A DNA stretch of 64,000 nucleotides, taken from NCBI RefSeq assembly GCF_002234675.1, contig NC_019867.2, forward strand, positions 18,694,184 to 18,758,183, given 5' to 3'. Origin of the DNA: Oryzias latipes (lineage: Eukaryota > Chordata > Actinopteri > Beloniformes > Adrianichthyidae). Position numbers and translations under genes: made by a program. Under the pieces are notes generated by a model. It did not search any database. It was not told the DNA's origin and worked only from the letters and a program-made list of their open reading frames with translations. Shown in pieces: positions 1-24,300 of this stretch; position 1 is the first letter of the stretch; the number at the start of each line of letters is the position of its first letter.

Positions 1-159
1 TGCAGCTAAAGCAAAAGTTTCCGAAGAGTGCGTCTGCTTGGCTCGGTCGCAGCTGAAGCCAAAGGTCCTCTATAAGCTTTCTCTACATTCCGTTACAAAG
101 CATGTGATTGTAATTTTTTTTATTATTATTTTATAAAGGGTTAACAAATTGATTCCAAT

Positions 160-190
160 GTGTGTGTGTGTGTGTGGGGGGGGGGGGGGG
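160..190. repeat. (TG)n microsatellite followed by poly-G
   Basis: A short run of TG dinucleotides runs directly into about 15 consecutive G residues. Simple sequence, likely length-polymorphic. Confidence 0.9.
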
Positions 191-2155
191 TGATGGTGTT
201 AAACAATTGAGCTGTACCTACTGAAGGGTGCCTCTCCAAGAAGACATAGGAGATGTATGGTTGTATGCAATCCCTGCTCTTTCTCTATGATAATCAAAAC
301 ACTAGTGCTGCGAGGTGATACCATTTTTTTTTTCTAACTTCAGGGTTTGTGCACTTGTGCAAGCGAATGTGATTGCGTATGTGTGTGAGTCACACCACAG
401 AAACCGACTACAGATGGGGTGCTTTCTTTTGCACAATAAAAGCCAGCTTTACTAAGTACTTGATCCCTCTTCCTACAGATGGTACTCTAGTCATTTTCAA
501 AATGGTACGCAAAGACCATATCTTAAACAAAACAAAGTTGTGTTTGTTTGTTTTCAAAGCCCTGTGTCAGTTATGGATCAAGCTGTCATGGCTAACATTT
601 GAAGGACTCTGAGATGGGTAGAGCTTCTCAGCAAAGCTGGTTTGTCCTTTGTGCTCACATGAAAACGTCCCCCATCACTGTAGTCTCATCTGTAGCATGT
701 TCAGGTAGCACTAGTACTGTAGCATCTATAGCCTCCTCCTCCGTGTAAAGCTTGTTGATGTCACGTCTCAGTTACAGTCTGTAGTGTCGATGAAAAGTGC
801 AACCTGTTACTAATATAGCACATACGTTTCAGTTGTCTTTGTAACAAATCCAAGTGGTACGGTGAGAGCTTTGGAGAGAGATGTGGACGATACCCGACAC
901 AACGTTTTCTTGAGGTGGCGGAAATGAATTTGGTGCCTGCACAAAGTGGAGTCCCGAAGGGTTGAGCGCTGGTTTATTTTGGTGACAGACATTCTGGATT
1001 TGAAGCAATGCAACATGTCGTGTTGATGCAAAGGACCCATCCCAGTCTGTGAATTTGCTTAGCACGTCCACATTTGAATCTGAGTTCACGGAACTCCTTT
1101 TTTCATCCTTATCACCATCATGACACTCCCTCCACCCTGCATATGACCTGAAGTAGTCTTGTCAGGTGTTTGTGAGTGTTTTTGTTTTTTTTAAGTGGTT
1201 AGGAAAGTTTGCACTGTTGTGGATATGTGTGTGTGCGTGTGAGGTGCACTAGAGGAAACAGGCCATCTTCGACAGCCATATTGTAACGTTCATTATCACC
1301 CAGTTCATTGATGACATTGCTGTGGGATGTCCAGGGCCATCAAATTCCCCTTCCCGCTCGAAAACTAAATTGCACCATTAATATGATCTCATATTTAGTT
1401 TTTATTCAATTTTAAACAGAGGAGCAGTACGGTGTATGTAAATCAGGAAGTTTGTATATAGAGAAATAATGATTGTAATTGTATGATTGTCTGTAGGGCA
1501 TTATACTGAAGAAACATTGCTTACCTCAAGACTTAAGACAAATCCTCCCTTTCTCCTGTTTGTTTAGCCTCTCAAGTCAGACTTTTTTTTGTTTTGTTTT
1601 CTTGACTTTAGGCCTTTTTTGTCACACTAACTGAACTTGCATCATATACATCCACTACCTAAAGCGCAGTTAACAGCAGCCTAAAAGCAAAGCTGGTTCA
1701 TTGCTAGTGCGTTCGTCTCAACGACACCATACAGACCCACAGGCTCTGATGCGGACATAAACCAAAATCCTTCAAATGAACTCCGATTGGCTGACGTTTG
1801 TTGACACAAGCTGGCTTTTCGTGGCTTCAGTGGTCGTATATACAATATACTTTTGCTGTGATTAAATGTTTTGCTGTCAGGAATCCACACAGAACCCCAT
1901 CCTGTCTTTATAGCACAGTCACATATACTGTATGTTCGTAAAGATTATTTGGCTCAACAGGCAAGCATATTGCTGTGTATTCTTGACCTTTGCGTATATA
2001 TTTAGTCTCACAACAAGGCCAGATTGTCAATTGATTTTCCCTCTTTTTTATGTTAAAACAGAGAATATTTCTTATGCTTTGACCATCACAAAGGGTTCTT
2101 TAGTTGAGTAACCAGATCCAAAGGGAGGGGGAGGCGAAACGGGTTCTTAAAGGAT

Positions 2156-2239
2156 GCTGGATGCTGAGAAAAGTGCCTCCTGAACATCTGCTTCTCAAAG
2201 CAGATGTTTGGGAAACAGTTGCTTCTCTCGGCATCCAGC
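2156..2239 (+). ncRNA. pre-miRNA-like hairpin, not recognised
   Basis: The 84 bases fold on themselves. The outer stem 2156-2164 pairs perfectly with 2231-2239 (9 bp). It continues through T2165-G2230 and four Watson-Crick pairs (2166-2169 with 2226-2229), then a short imperfect middle section. The inner stem 2183-2191 pairs perfectly with 2200-2208 (9 bp), closing an 8-nt loop (2192-2199). Length, loop size and scattered internal mismatches fit a microRNA precursor. It lies about 160 bases before a polyadenylation signal, so it could be processed from a 3' UTR. I do not recognise the arms as a known miRNA. A small fold-back transposon remnant is an alternative. Confidence 0.4.
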
Positions 2240-2397
2240 GTTTTATATGAAGGTGATTTAATGTTGCCATTCTTGTCATATTCCTCAGAGCATTTTATGA
2301 CTATACCTTGATTGTAGAAGCCCTATTTTATACTGAGAGTTATTTCAGAATACAGTATGTGCTGTTCTACATTAAATGTATTGTATGGAAAAAGCTA

Positions 2398-2403
2398 AAT
2401 AAA
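2398..2403 (+). terminator. polyadenylation signal AATAAA
   Basis: Canonical hexamer following a long noncoding AT-rich stretch. It probably ends the transcript of the gene located before this window. Confidence 0.45.
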
Positions 2404-2635
2404 TGCGATTTAAATTGAGTAGTTTCCTGTCCTTCCTCTAAGGGAATAATTTTTCATTTATCTTTGCAGGATTATTTTCTAACATTTTATTGTTGCTTTG
2501 AAATCCAACACATATAAGCTGACTGTTTATTTCCTTTTACACAGCACAAATTAAAAGCAACAAATTGGATTGCATTTTCTTAACATAAGTGAAATCTAGA
2601 GAAATACATTTTCCTGCTGTAGCTTTTTTATTTGG

Positions 2636-2649
2636 CCACTAGATGGCAC
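2636..2649 (+). promoter_or_regulatory. CTCF-like core motif
   Basis: The 14 bases CCACTAGATGGCAC satisfy every position of the CTCF core consensus CCASYAGRKGGCRS. The site lies in the spacer between the upstream transcript end and aebp1, a sensible place for an insulator or loop anchor. Occupancy is inferred. Confidence 0.5.
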
Positions 2650-5227
2650 ATTGCTTCTGTCTCTAGGGGGGCATGGCATTTTAGACTTACACGTGGTCTA
2701 AAATTTTCAAGTAGGACTCAAACAGTTCTTTAGTTAAGTCGAAACATTTAATTTAAAATTGTGCTGAGTCCTATAAGATTTTGCGTGTCCATTATTTTTC
2801 TTTTCTATCTTTATTTCTAAATCTAAACAAAGAACTTTGATGTCACAGATAAACTTGTTTTTTCCTTTCAAATGATGATTACCCCAGAGCGATGTATTAA
2901 AAACCAGCAACATTTGTACATTTTTGTCAAACTACACTGGAGTCCTTCCAAAGGCATCTTGAAGCTGCAAACCTCTACATCTGTGCTCAATCAGACCGGT
3001 GGCTCCTGCTGTCTCGGGATGCCAGATCTCTGGGATGTGGTGTTGGATCTGCTGAGTCACAACACGCACAAGAACATTTGGACCCGCATCAATAAAATGC
3101 CAGTTTCACAATCTGTTGTTAAGCCTGCCGCTCGGTGGTCAGAGGTCATTTTATTGGTAAATTGATGCACAAAGGGTGCCGCTTTCATAGTGAGTCACAA
3201 CCAATAAAACATCTCTCAAGTTATCCCTCAGTATCCTGGGGAAAAAAGATCATCATCAAAATTGCTAATTTACTCCCTAAATGGAGGGTCCTGTTTGAAT
3301 CAGTTGGTGCTGTACATGTCCGTTTCCATTTGTACCTAGTGAGCCTGCTGGATTACAGCGTTTTCTCCCCCTTTTTCCCTGCAGTCCCCTCCCCCAGCAC
3401 TACTCCTCTTTTTCTCTGATGTCATTGTTTTCCGGCCAGCAGATCCTGACGCTCAGCTGCAGCCTGAGAGCACATGCATTTAAACGGTCCTGCAGCTTAC
3501 TCTGCTCATGCAGGAGAACCTGGACGAGAAATGTCAGGTCCCTTAACGCCCAAGTGAGACAGGCTTTCCATTATGAAGAACTGACTGTATGCTTCACATC
3601 AGTTTTGTTTAGATTTGATTCAACATCTCTTCTCGTACAAATCACTCTTCAGCTATGCTGGGCAGTGGTAAGGCCTCTGTCTGAACTGCCTGTATCTGAA
3701 TTATCACTAGCATTCTTCACAGCAGTGCTCACATGCTTCAAAGGTACCATTGCCCAACTTCGATGCTTTTGCTAAGCTTTCACAGTCCATTTCCTCTGAA
3801 CAAGGTTTTGTTTTACAAGCGTAATAGTCTGAGACAAAATGAGCTGAATATTTTTAAGTTCTTCATGCTGTTCACAGTTTAAACACCCAAACCGGGGGGG
3901 GGGCTTGTTGTATTTATAGATCAAGCCATTTCAGTTCAAATGCTTGTAAGAACCCCAGATTTGATGTCTCTTGTCAAAACGTGGTACTTTTTCTTAAAGC
4001 TGTGGATTTTTCTTTACTAATTTTTTTATTCTCGGAGAAAAGATGATGGATTGAAACTTAACTGTAATTCTCATAAATGGCTTGACTCGGACAAAGCAAC
4101 TTCCGCTATTTGTAGCTCCTCTATTCCCAACTCGCCTAATCCATCATCAAGCTCTGTGAGCCTGATTATGATGTTCATTGAAATCAGGTGTGCTGGAGCA
4201 GAAAACCCTAATTACTAGCATGGAATGCTGGGAAAATGCGTGCTCCCTATATTCTGATTAATAATCACAATTCCTTCATCTTTTTGCAAAAGATTATAAA
4301 CATCCAGTATTCAAGAGCCTGACAGGCTTCACAAACAGTAGACAGAAAAGGGGGCAGATGGGGTGGGGGCAAAGAAAACAGCAGCGTCTAGAAGGTTGTA
4401 ATTCTGTCATCTGCTCAAATAATTCTCCCTTCCAGTGTGTTTGCTACTCTGTACCCCCCTTGCCTTTTCCCCAGAAGAAAGCCGAGGAAAGACTCTGAAA
4501 GAGGAGCGCACAGAAGAAATGAAAGCCAAGATTCAAACAAAGCGAGTCCTTGACTCAAGCAGGATGTCATTTCTACCACTGCTTGTTTTCATTTCCTTTA
4601 AATCCCTTTTGACATTCAAGGCTTGTTATTTTTGTTAGAAAATGTGCAAAACTCTTATCCTCCCCCATGCACCCCCTTCAGGCCTCCCCCTCTGCTTGTG
4701 GAATCTGGTTAAGAGGACTCACTCCTCTGGTCTGCTGCTCGTCTCTGAGGTGACACCACACTAAACTCTCTGCTGAAGAAGAATCAGTATCTGCAAACCC
4801 TCTAATCCAGGAGTTACAGTGTGGGGGTTCACCTGTCCTCCCCTGTAGCCTCCATCAGGGTTCGACCTCTGCACCTGTCTGGACTTGTCCAGCAGGTGAA
4901 GGGGATTCTCCAGCTTTGTGGTGTTTTCTCAGCTGACCGTAGATCCCTGCATGTTCATTTGCCTGGATTACAGCTTTGTATTCGTCTGTCTCTTCAAACT
5001 AACTCTCCTCCCTCCAGTCCAACCCCCCTCCAATGCTGTCTAGCCCAGTCTGAGCCTGGCTGACAGTCTGGCTGCTGGTAGGTGCACAGCTGAAGAGTTT
5101 TCCTGCTGGAGCAGCTTCATACAAATATTCTGGAGAAAGGGGTGAAAGGAGCATTGTCTGCAGTGAGAGTGAGACAGCAGAAGCGTCAATCTACAACAAG
5201 GAATTAGAAGTTCAGAGGACAGCAGGT
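2650..5227. other. spacer and 5' flank of aebp1
   Basis: No supported gene was seen. Several open frames of 70-120 codons exist but have no recognisable homology and no splice continuity. A C-rich and TC-rich stretch near 4660-4760 and the sequence just before 5228 probably contain the aebp1 promoter and 5' UTR. I saw no clear TATA box. Confidence 0.5.
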
Positions 5228-17803
<12,576 letters not shown>

Positions 17804-18057
17804 AGCAAACGTATCAGGCTGAATACAAGAAACAACCAAATGCTACTAACTCTTCCCTGTCATATTGTACTTTAAGCTGTTTGCAATGACAAGTAGTGAG
17901 AATGTGGAAATTTAATTATTGGAAAACTTTGTCACTTAATATTTTTTGAATGACTTTATATAAGAATGTTTCTGCTAGAAAATTAGAAAAATCGAACTTG
18001 TCTAGAAATGTTCTGTTTTACTTTTGTTGTAAATGAGATTTGCTTCAAAAAAAGATG

Positions 18058-18063
18058 TTTATT
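18058..18063 (-). terminator. candidate pold2 polyadenylation signal
   Basis: TTTATT on the + strand is AATAAA on the - strand, about 330 bases after the pold2 stop codon. If used, the pold2 3' UTR would run across the aebp1 signal at 18177 and the two transcripts would overlap. Confidence 0.45.
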
Positions 18064-18176
18064 TTCAACACTCATAAAAAAGAAAACTGTATTTACATCA
18101 CCTCAAGTGGCAGAAATGCAGCTTGATCAGCTGCTGCATCAAGAGAAACGGTTTCTTCAGGCACGGATGGTGTGCA

Positions 18177-18182
18177 AATAAA
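18177..18182 (+). terminator. candidate aebp1 polyadenylation signal
   Basis: First clear AATAAA after the aebp1 stop codon, giving a 3' UTR of about 390 bases. Confidence 0.55.
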
Positions 18183-18390
18183 CTGTTATCACACAAGTGT
18201 TGCCTCTGCTCATCATTTTTTTCTGGATTTCTGTTACTCTGATATCTGACATCAAAATCTACTTTAAAGGAAAAAACTAAGTGTCCTATCAGAGCGGTTG
18301 ACAAAACAATAATCAATAACACCAGTGGAGCTACAATAGTGAGTTTTGTCCCAATTAGTTGACTCAGATGTGAAGCAAATCGTCCAAAGG

Positions 18391-21300
18391 TTAGTGGCTG
18401 ATATTCATCTCATTTTCTTCATCTTTGTCAGCAGAAAAAGCGGTGAAGCTGATTGGCTCACACTGAAGAGTGCGTAAGTTGACCAGACAGGCTGTTTGAG
18501 TGCTGCTGAACTCTGGAATCGTCACCAAAAGAACCTCTTGACCATCAGGACCTGATAGGAGACACGGACAGATGATGACAGTGACCCCCCCCCCCCTGTG
18601 TTGATGTGTTCCAAACAGTCAACGCATCTCTCACTGACCTTTGATGAGTTTGGACTCAAAGGTCGGAGCATTGCCGCTGAAGTAAACATGCGGACATTCC
18701 TCCAAAATAAATGGATCTTTCTGATAGAAAGGGTAACAACCTAAAGCAAAAAAACAACTTTAACCCACATAATCCAAGAAGCAGACTTTCTTTCCTCCTC
18801 ACCCACCCACCGAGAGTGTCAGGAGCTGTGGGAGCCAAGTGTCTCAGCTGCAGAGTCTCCTCCAGTATCTCCAGGTGACTGTCCATGCTGCTGTACCTCT
18901 GGATGTCACAGACATTTTGGCCTGAAGTCCCCAGAAACCTTTCAAATGAAAGATTCATGAGTTGAACATAAAACGTATTCAGGCCTTTTTAATTAGGGAA
19001 ATATTTTTAAATCAAATTCTATTTATAAAATAGCGCTTCTCATGCACTTTGTGCAGCTCGAAGCGCTTTAACATTAAAAACGGAACACACAACATTACAG
19101 TAAAAACCCAACCCACCCTTCACCCTTCCCACTCCCCTCCGTTAAAACATATGACCCATGGCCCCCATGTACAAAGAATGATGACTATGGAGCTTAAATA
19201 AATAAATAAGCAAACAAACAAACAAGTAAGGCTTGGCTCTGCTGTGAGGAAACAGTATTTGGGGATCCTTTCATACCAGTAGCCAGCCCGCCCACGGGAG
19301 CATCGCTACAGCGCCCACCCGGACTGGGACAACACTGGGGTCCACTTCACAGCCGTGAAGCTGCAAAGTTAGACCCCAGCCGCCCCAGCAAGGGCAAGAA
19401 CTGCAGCAACAACCGCTGACCAAGCCGGCAAGCCCTGGAGGAAAAGATCCCCACAAGAAACACTGGGGCTAAAATCATGATAAGATACTAAAATTAAAAA
19501 CATAAGATGTATATAAAAACATAAAATTGAGACTAAGATGCATAAAATGAAAATAAATACCTAAAATATCCTAGACTAAAACTAATAGAATAAATTAGCA
19601 GTTAAAATCAACTAAAAGCTAAATTAAAAAGGTGGGTCTTGAGCCTCTTCTTAAAAACCTCTACAGTCTCTGCGGCCCTGAGGTTCTCCGGAAGGCTGTT
19701 CCACAGGCGAGGACCATAATGGCAGAACGAAGCCTCACCGTGTCTTGGTCCTCACCTTAGGGACAACTAAGAGGCCAGTGCCAGAGGACCTCAGGGTCCG
19801 CGAGGGCTCATACTTTAAAAGAATATAATTTAAATAAGAAGGCCCAAGACCATAAAAACATTTATAAACCATTACAAGAATTTTAAAATCAATCCTGAAA
19901 CGCACAGGGAGCCAATGCAGCGATTTTAAAATAGGTTTAATGTGTTCCCGCCCTCTGGTCCTTGTCAGAACTCGTGCCGCTGAGTTCTGTAGAAGTAAGT
20001 TTGAAAGAGATTTTTTTTCGGTAAACCAGAGAGCAGGGCATTACAGTGATCTAAACGACTGAAAATAAAAGCATGCATCAGCACCTCTGTGCTGGCAAGA
20101 GAGAGAAACGGGCGGACTCTGGCAATGTTCTTAAGATGGTGAAATCCTGTCTTAACGACATTTTTAATGTGTGGGATAAAATCTAGCTCAGAGTCAAAAA
20201 GTACGCCCAGGTTTCTCACACATTGAGAAGGTTTAAAATTATGAAGATGTGGTAAAATCATCTCTCTCTTGTCTTCAGAACCGATGATTAAAACCTCAGT
20301 TTTGTCCTGGTTGAGCTGTAAGAAGTTTTCTGCCATCCACAACTTTATATCTAAAATGCAGTTTAAAAGAGTGTTAACAGGTTAAAGGTCATCAGGAGAC
20401 ACGGCAATGTCAAGCTGTGTATCATCAGCATAGCTGTGAAAGTCAACGCCATGTCTCCTGATGACCTCCCCAGGAGGCAACGTATATAAGTTAAACAGTA
20501 TCGGCCCTAGAATCGACCCCTGGGGAACCCCACAACTTATTTCATGGATTCCTGGAGAGCACGTATCCATACTTACATAAAAGTGTTGATCTGTAAGGTA
20601 AGAGTAAAACCACTTAAGAACATTTCCAGAGAGGCCCACTAGACTACTAAGTCTGTCTAATAAAATCTGGTGATCTACTGTATCAAAAGCGGCACTAAGA
20701 TCCAGCAGCACCAGAACAGAAAGTTTTTGTGAGTCGTGGTTTAATCTAAGATCATTAACGATCTTTAAAAGAGCCGTCTCTGTGCTGTGGCTTTTCCTAA
20801 AACCAGACTGATATATTTCTAAAACTAGAAGGGGCTGCATTTCCAGAAGAAAATGCAGGGTTGAATGCTGTATTGCTAAATGAAAGCTGAATTTGCTACA
20901 GAAATGGCTGAACAGAGCTGGAAGAGCTCAACATTTTAAACGTAGAATGGTCAAAGTGGGTAAAAAACTGTATAAGAAGTTAAGCTATAAGATTTCCCAT
21001 GTATTTTAATGAAGCAAAAATCCTCGAATATCTTTAAAAGTTCAAAGATTTGGGGGAAAAAAGTCATAGGGGGAATAAGCTGACAAAGTTGAACATTGTA
21101 ATAGTAGAATGCCTGAAATAGGTCAAAATTTGTAGGACTTAAGCATGAAAGCTGAAATTGTTCAAAAAATAGCTGAACTGTTGAAAATTTGAAGATGTTG
21201 CTAAAATGCCTAAAAGTACTAGCATTGGAATCAGCATAATTAACTGACTCCAAAAAACACGTTGTTTGAGAGTATCATATTGGTAAAAGCTACATGTTCT

Positions 21301-24300
21301 AAGTTGATAGAAAATCCACTCTTTTCAAAATGGCGGCTTTTCTATTAATTTTATCTCCAAAGCAACCATTTTACGTTTGGGTCGGCATGGGATGATGAAC
21401 AAATCGTCGTCAGTTTCAGACAAATCGGAAAAAGTAAACCTTTGGACGTCCTTAGCAACGAAGTTTGTTGGCTAACCACGCCCACATTCCTTATATGTCC
21501 AGATCCAGTGAATTTCAATATGTTCAGTTCCAGCCATGGATGAAGTTTATTGCAATATTTGCTTCAGATTTTGTCATAAAAAGGCCACCAACAGTAGGTT
21601 GTGTCGACATCCCATAATGATTTCTAAACGTATTTTATAGTCCAAAGCCTTGTGATCATTTTAATGTTTGAACGGTGTCTCTAGCTACAAGTATGTTGAA
21701 GTTATATTGGTTGAAAGAAACAGAGGTTTCAAATTTGAAAAACACAAAATGGCTGCCAAAGAGTCTCCGTCCCACAATGACATCAAACCTTGATGTTGTA
21801 AACCAAAGCACTAATCATTTGATAGTTAAAGTGTAGCCACATCATGCAGCAGGAGATATTCTGGCATATGCAGAGCTTCAAGATCAATTCTCTCAACTAT
21901 GTATGTGCCATTACTTTTTGCAAACACATACATGTATAATGGAGAGATATATTGATCATCAGCCAGCTAGCTGAATGATACAGCATCATATTTTCATTAA
22001 ACCACTAACTTATGTGGTGCAAAAGTCACTAGTCAGTTCTCGTAACAGCCACCTAACTCATGGTTTGGGAATCAACACTTTCCCATGAGCCTTCACTTTT
22101 GAAAAGTCGCAGGATTTGAAGGACCAAAAGTGGTGGTAAAAAAAAATTTTGGAGGTAAAAAAATTGTAAAAGGAGTTAAACAAGGCCTGAAATTATTGAA
22201 AAAATGGCTGAATTAATGAAAATTTGAAGATTTGAAGGAAAGGAATGAGCTGAACTGTTTCATACAATGGTAAAAGTAAGTAAAAACCTGTAAAAGAAGT
22301 TAAGCACAAGGATTCTCTATGTATTTTAATGGAGCCAAAAATCCTGGAAAATCCTGGAATATCTTAAAAAGTTCAATGATTTGAATGACCAAAAGTAATA
22401 ACTGTAATAAGTTGAAAGAGTTGAATATTTTAAAAGTAAAATGGTAAAAAATTTTGAAGCGTCCGAACCGGGTGTCGAACCGGGCGCCTCGTGCATCATA
22501 ACTTCCCAATGCATTTTAATAGGGCAAAAATTCCCGGAAAAACTAGAATATCTTAAAAAGTAGAAGGATTACAAGTACCAAAAGTCATAGCAATAATAAG
22601 CTGAAAAAGCTGAACATTTTAAAAGTTGAATGGTAAAAATCGGTTAAAAATTGTAGAAGTAGTTAAGTGTCAAAAAACGGCGGAAGATAGTATAAATAAT
22701 AATAATAATAAATAAAGAGAAACAGGAAAACAAAGGGTTGAATGCTTTACAGCATTCAACCAATTATTTGGCCATTTAAAAACTCATGCAGTTGAGTAGC
22801 GACACTTTTTTCTATAATTTTATAAATGGTAAGTTGGATACGGGTCTATAGTTATCCAGATTTTTTGGATCTAATTGACTCTTCTTCAGAAGGGGCCTCA
22901 CCACCGCCGTCTTACAGGCAGAGGGGAAGACCCCCGTCTGAAGAGAGCAGTTTACTATATTTAAAAGCTCTGACTCAAAGAATCCATAAAATGTTTTAAA
23001 AAGTGAAGTGGGAATGGGATCTAAAAGGCAGGTTGTAGTGTTTACTTGGGATACAACTCGACCAAGCATATCCGCATCAACCAGGACAAAACTCCCCAGT
23101 GTTTTTCTGGTAAAAACAATGCTAGTCTGTTAAGATCAGTGTACTGCATGGATGAAATGTTTGATCTTATAGCATTGATTTTACCCATGAAGTGGTCTGC
23201 GAAGTCCTCACATGCAGCATTAGATGATGGCATGGAGGACTTGTTGAAGTCTTTATTTTTTAAAACATCAATGGTTTTAAAAAGAAATTTAGGGTTGTTT
23301 TTATTTTCTGAAATGATTTTTGAAAAATAAGAGCTTCTGGCCCGTTTAACTGAGTTATTGTAGATTTTGAGTTGTTCTTTTAAAATGTCTTGATGAATTA
23401 TCAATTTCGTCTTCCTGTATTTCCTCTCTGCCCTCCTGCAATTCTGCTTCAGACGCTTAATGTCATCAGTCTTCCATGGGATTTTAGGAGTGGCTCTTAA
23501 TGTTTTTGTTTTGAATGAAGCCACTGCATCTATGGAATCTGTTATTAAAATGACCAACAATAAAATCACAAGGTGCAGGTAAAATCTGAGCAGGAGTTTG
23601 CTTAAAAATATCAATAAAACTTGCAGCCACTTCAGGAGTTAAATACCGTTTCCTCACAGTTTTCACTATGAGGAAAATGTCTCCAATGTAAGTGAATACA
23701 TGAATGAGGAACCACTTAGTGACATTGACCAAACGTCTGAGAAAAAGACACAACCACTGACTTGATTATTCAGATTTTAGTCGAAACAAGAGAGAAATCT
23801 GAAGGACCTTTGCAAACACTGCAATTTGCTTCATAAAGATTTCCGTGTTTTGGTTTGAACCACTGCAGATATTCAACTCGATTCAAAAATACTTTCCTAG
23901 TCTCCAAAGGTGAGCATGAACATTTGTACCAACTTATTTTCTGAAATCCTTCAGAGTCATTGGCTTGGCGGTCGTTATAACTTTGTCACAGCAGATGGGA
24001 AGCTTCTGAATGAAGGCCTCTGTTGTTGACTTAATGTGGAGGATCCATGAGGTTTTCCCATAATGCTCCAAAAAAGAACCCAGGCCAGAATCAGCAACTA
24101 AAGACCCACTCCAATAAAAATCCTGCTTTTGGTGTTTTAAAAATGTTCTTGTGGTAATTTTCTGATGGTGGAGGACACATATGAATAAAGTTGAGATCAA
24201 ATTCTGATTTTTTTTTTAATATTTCTTACTTCAATTTGTTGTGAATCAGGAGCAGACAAAAATGCTGTTGAAAAAAGCCATTTTGTTTCGCTGCTAATGT

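Larger units (their letters stand above)
1..2403 (+). other. probable 3' UTR / noncoding end of an upstream gene
   Basis: No open reading frame here resembles a known protein and none has splice-compatible continuation. The stretch is AT-rich, contains a TG dinucleotide run followed by a G run, a strong hairpin near its end, and closes with a canonical AATAAA. This is the texture of a long vertebrate 3' UTR on the + strand whose coding part lies before the window. The identity of the parent gene is not visible. It could also be unannotated intergenic DNA. Confidence 0.35.

Noticed and set aside
3-56. Open frame at the very start ending in TGA, possibly the C-terminus of an upstream gene
   Set aside because: Seventeen residues with no recognisable family and no visible splice acceptor; cannot be told from chance.
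373-3775. Several open frames of 60-118 codons on both strands
   Set aside because: No homology recognised, no splice-compatible partners, biased composition typical of UTR or spacer.
22455-22500. tRNA gene suggested by a GGTTCGACACC B-box word
   Set aside because: No cloverleaf or A box at correct spacing could be drawn; it lies inside a transposable element.
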